In this document: piece by piece, positions 61,344 to 64,000 of the stretch
Numbering within the stretch: position 1 is the first letter of the stretch
How the letters are laid out: each line of letters opens with the position of its first letter
Source: Chloroflexota bacterium
Lineage (GTDB): Bacteria > Chloroflexota > Anaerolineae > Aggregatilineales > J027
Direction: 5' to 3'
NCBI GenBank assembly: GCA_016234595.1
Contig: JACRBG010000026.1
Coordinates: 62,001 to 126,000, forward strand
DNA: 64,000 nucleotides
Notes under the pieces: generated by a model
Database searches by the model: none
What the model saw: only the letters and a program-made list of their open reading frames with translations
Told to the model about the DNA's origin: nothing
Translations under genes and position numbers: made by a program

Positions 61344-62765
61344 ATGGCCCAAATTAGGAGCAATATCTTTCGGAAATATGACATTCGGGGCACAGCGACA
61401 GGCACAGACCCTGAATTAACACCTCAAGTCGCTGAACTAGTAGGTAAGGCTTACGGCTCGTATATCCAACGTTCATTTAATATGAAACAGATTTTTGTCG
61501 GGGGCGATAATCGCCTTACAACCCTTGCTTTAAAAGATGCTATTGTCAAAGGATTGGCAAGTACCGGGGTGCGAGTAGTAGATATTGGTTTTGTGATGAC
61601 GCCGACGGTCTATTTTGCCGCCGCGTCGCATCCCGATTCAGCCGGGGTCATGATTACGGGTAGCCATCTGACCACCCAATACAACGGGATTAAAATGGCC
61701 TATGGCAAATTGGCGATGGCGGATGCTCAAATCCAAGACCTATTGCATATGATCCAAAATGATGATTTTAATGTGGCACAGGGCGAAATTGTGCATGATG
61801 ATGATATGATTCGCCGTCATATGCAGACCATTCAGGGCATGGTCAAGATGGGCAACCGTAAACTTAAGGTTGTAGTGGATGCAGGTAACGGCCTGAGTGG
61901 AACTTATGTACCCCCCATGATGGAAGCGCTCGGTATTGAAGTAGTATGTCTATTCTGCGAGTCTGATGGCACTTTCCCTAATCATCTACCCAACCCCGAA
62001 GACCCTGAATTGACTAAAGACCTTGAAGCTAAAGTGGTTGAAGTCGGGGCTGATTTTGGAATTGGCTTCGACGGTGATGCGGATCGTTGCGGTCTGATTG
62101 ACGATCATGGACATCATGTATCGGCGGATCGCCTGATTGCCCTACTTGCCCAAGATATGCTGGTTCGTCATCCCGGCGCGAAGATTGTCTACGATGTCAA
62201 AGCCAGCCAAATGCTCGATGATGTGATTACGGCGGCAGGTGGCGAAGGCATTATGTGGAAAAGCGGCCACAGTTTGATGAAACTCAAGATGAAAGAAGTG
62301 GGGGCACTGCTTGGGGGCGAGGTCAGCGGCCATATCTTCATCGGCGAGAATTATTATGGATTTGACGACGCCCCGCTAGTGGCCCTAAAAACCCTTGAAA
62401 TCCTTTCTAAGCAAAATGATGCCCTAAGTGAGATTTTGGGTCGGATGCCCGCTATGTTAGCCACACCCGAAATCATTCTTAGCACGCCTGATAATGTCAA
62501 GTTTGAGATTATCAATGAATTGAAGTCTAAATTATCTGGCGAATTTCCAGTTATTGACGTAGACGGAGCGCGGGTACAATTTGGCAAAGGCTGGGGTTTG
62601 GTACGTGCTAGCAACACCCAACCCGCGATTACCCTGCGATTTGAAGGCCCAACCGCCGCTGACTTGGTGAATTATATGCAGCGATTTAGCAATCTTTTAA
62701 GCAAATATGCTGAGATTGACCAGACCAAGTTAAAGGCACAAATCAGCGCCTTCTCCAAGTCATAA
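61344..62765 (+). CDS. Phosphomannomutase / phosphoglucomutase family protein
   Basis: 473 residues of the alpha-D-phosphohexomutase superfamily, which moves phosphate between C1 and C6 of hexose phosphates. Visible: N-terminal F-R-K-Y-D-I-R-G-T, the catalytic-serine loop T-G-S107-H-L-T-T, the metal loop G-F-D243-G-D245-A-D247-R, G-G-E-V-S-G-H-I-F and the C-terminal R-x-S-N-T-Q-P phosphate loop. The serine loop departs from the usual S-H-N-P by L-T. GGAG is well placed before ATG 61344. Ends in a terminator. Mannose or glucose specificity cannot be judged by eye. Confidence 0.92.
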   Translation: MAQIRSNIFRKYDIRGTATGTDPELTPQVAELVGKAYGSYIQRSFNMKQIFVGGDNRLTTLALKDAIVKGLASTGVRVVDIGFVMTPTVYFAAASHPDSAGVMITGSHLTTQYNGIKMAYGKLAMADAQIQDLLHMIQNDDFNVAQGEIVHDDDMIRRHMQTIQGMVKMGNRKLKVVVDAGNGLSGTYVPPMMEALGIEVVCLFCESDGTFPNHLPNPEDPELTKDLEAKVVEVGADFGIGFDGDADRCGLIDDHGHHVSADRLIALLAQDMLVRHPGAKIVYDVKASQMLDDVITAAGGEGIMWKSGHSLMKLKMKEVGALLGGEVSGHIFIGENYYGFDDAPLVALKTLEILSKQNDALSEILGRMPAMLATPEIILSTPDNVKFEIINELKSKLSGEFPVIDVDGARVQFGKGWGLVRASNTQPAITLRFEGPTAADLVNYMQRFSNLLSKYAEIDQTKLKAQISAFSKS

Positions 62766-62775
62766 GGAATACCAC

Positions 62776-62810
62776 AACGGACGGGTTCTATTGGCTCGTC
62801 CGTTTTCTTT
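62776..62810 (+). terminator. Intrinsic terminator after the phosphohexomutase gene
   Basis: AACGGACG (62776-62783) pairs with CGTCCGTT (62797-62804) over eight bases, then TTCTTT. It is a plausible rho-independent terminator. Confidence 0.7.
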
Positions 62811-62916
62811 CCCAGACAAATCTCGAATTGAAACTTAATTCACAACTATTGTATCATCTAGGATACGAGACCTATTTTCATGCTGCCATCTATAGGGGAG
62901 TGGAGCCAGTTTACCC

Positions 62917-64000
62917 ATGTCTTTAGACACCCTTTTGCAAGAACTAAAAAGCCCCAATGACCGTATCCGCCTGCGGGCCATGTTCCAACTTGGCATTTTA
63001 GGCGACCCAGCTGCCATACCAGCACTTGAAGAAATTCATACCAATGATCCAGTACCTCAACTTAAAAACGTGGCACGGGCAGCGGCCCAACATATTCAAG
63101 AGACCAAAACTGTTGACCGAGTTAAAGATGCCGAGTTGGATGTTGTTTGGACTCAGCAATTCCTAAAATTTGTCGAGGGAACGGGGATTTTTATGACCCT
63201 CGATGTGAGTGATTTAGCTGAGGGTGTTTCGGCCCAAGCAGGTGAGATTCTACGCCAAGCAGGGAAATCTGCACCGCCAATTGAGACCACCCCACCCCCT
63301 ATTACTGGTGCTGCACCGTCCGCCAATAGTCTGGCGGGTGCAATGCAAAATGTGGGTCAACCGTCAACTGCGGCTAATCCTATGCAAGAGTTGAACAAAA
63401 AATTCCAAGCCGCTACTGGTATGGAACGGACACGCCGAGGTGATGGAGGCACGCGCGTCGAAACCACAGGCGTCTATGAGATGTTATGGGATTGCGAGTT
63501 TTGTGGGACGAAAAAGCTGCTAGGGGTAACCCATCGGTTTTGCCCGAATTGCGGCTCACCCCAAAACGCGGAAAAACGCTATTTCCCCAAACCCGGTGAA
63601 GAAATCGCGCTCGAAAACCATGTCTATCACGGCGTAGATTGGATATGCCCCTCGTGCGGGCAAGCTAATAGTGCCAATGCCAATTTCTGCGGATCGTGCG
63701 GGTCGGATAAGACAGGGGCTAAAACAGCCAGCTTGCGTGATGACCCCTCTAAAGCAATGGCTGCTGGAACAGCAGGGGCAGTAGGTACTGGCGCAAACGC
63801 CATCGCCGATGGCTTTCAGGCGCGTGACCTTGCCCAAGAGCGTTTCGATGCGGATATGCAGCGTATTCAAACCGAAGAAAAAATCGTGGCTCGTAACCGA
63901 CCCATTTTCTTAGGGCTGCGACGCAAAGAACTCAGTATCATCGGCGTAGTCACATTTTTGGTGACAAGTATTGTGGCGGGTGTTTTTGCCTTCACCTATA
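62917..64000 (+). CDS. HEAT-repeat / zinc-ribbon membrane protein (3' end cut by window)
   Basis: At least 361 residues from ATG 62917, still open at the window end. Residues 5-60 have HEAT-like helices (R-L-R-A-M-F-Q-L-G-I-L-G-D-P-A-A-I-P-A-L). A Pro/Gln/Ala-rich linker leads to two zinc ribbons: C-E-F-C ... C-P-N-C, then C-P-S-C ... C-G-S-C, at about 195-255. A Gly/Ala-rich stretch follows and a transmembrane helix begins near residue 340 (I-I-G-V-V-T-F-L-V-T). The combination suggests a membrane-bound scaffold with zinc modules. Family not recognised; the C terminus is missing. Confidence 0.7.
   Translation, partial: MSLDTLLQELKSPNDRIRLRAMFQLGILGDPAAIPALEEIHTNDPVPQLKNVARAAAQHIQETKTVDRVKDAELDVVWTQQFLKFVEGTGIFMTLDVSDLAEGVSAQAGEILRQAGKSAPPIETTPPPITGAAPSANSLAGAMQNVGQPSTAANPMQELNKKFQAATGMERTRRGDGGTRVETTGVYEMLWDCEFCGTKKLLGVTHRFCPNCGSPQNAEKRYFPKPGEEIALENHVYHGVDWICPSCGQANSANANFCGSCGSDKTGAKTASLRDDPSKAMAAGTAGAVGTGANAIADGFQARDLAQERFDADMQRIQTEEKIVARNRPIFLGLRRKELSIIGVVTFLVTSIVAGVFAFTY

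Overview
The window looks like a chromosomal segment of a member of the Chloroflexota, most likely an Anaerolineae-type lineage. This rests on gene content, not on a marker gene: multi-GAF sensor kinases, FHA/RodA/PBP genes, a MurF-alanine racemase fusion, a split glycine dehydrogenase (GcvPA/GcvPB), a two-subunit 2-oxoacid:ferredoxin oxidoreductase, ATP-type PEP carboxykinase, DUF1385, peptidase MA, SH3b and propeller secretory proteins. No rRNA, tRNA, CRISPR array, phage or intact insertion sequence was found. Genes are dense on both strands, and the longest stretch without a gene is about 246 bases (13344-13589), so no gap over 300 bases needs explaining.

Layout. 1-7707 (+): the end of recJ, a secreted glycosidase-like protein, two GT-C type membrane glycosyltransferases, DUF1385 and a GNAT acetyltransferase. 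7664-11910 (-): a three-gene unit with a TIR / CHAT-like / NB-ARC protein, a separate TPR protein and a zinc-binding membrane protein, opposite a small membrane cytochrome c (12056). 12552-17664: an atypical SDR, an OmpR-type two-component pair, a propeller lipoprotein and an AT-rich orphan membrane protein. 17667-26788: two FHA genes, then a plus-strand block (GAF/PAS kinase, CpXC protein, adenosine deaminase), then pbpA-rodA-mtnP on the minus strand. The PBP has lost all three transpeptidase motifs while RodA looks intact.

27001-35711: a glycosidase-like / golvesin-like / M23 hydrolase, a class III aminotransferase, a response regulator, and mutS followed by a transposase-derived gene that has lost its HUH motif. 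35913-41233: mostly exported proteins (peptidase MA, orphan solute-binding protein, SH3b protein, propeller protein). 41309-47675 (-): pckA, a histidine phosphatase, korB-korA and an FCD regulator with a promoter that overlaps a palindrome. 48889-52886 (+): a small orphan gene and gcvH-gcvPA-gcvPB. 52924-61246 (-): a 1895-residue sensor kinase and murF-alr. 61344-64000 (+): a phosphohexomutase and a zinc-ribbon membrane protein cut by the window end.

How the parts fit: one theme is cell-envelope assembly (murF-alr, rodA, pbpA, FHA proteins, M23 hydrolase, GT-C enzymes). A second is central carbon and C1 metabolism (korAB, pckA, gcv genes, mtnP, add). A third is sensing and possible defence (four kinase or regulator genes and the TIR-STAND unit). 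The most unusual items are the split TIR / CHAT-like / NB-ARC unit, the apparently dead PBP beside an intact RodA, and the HUH-less transposase derivative after mutS.
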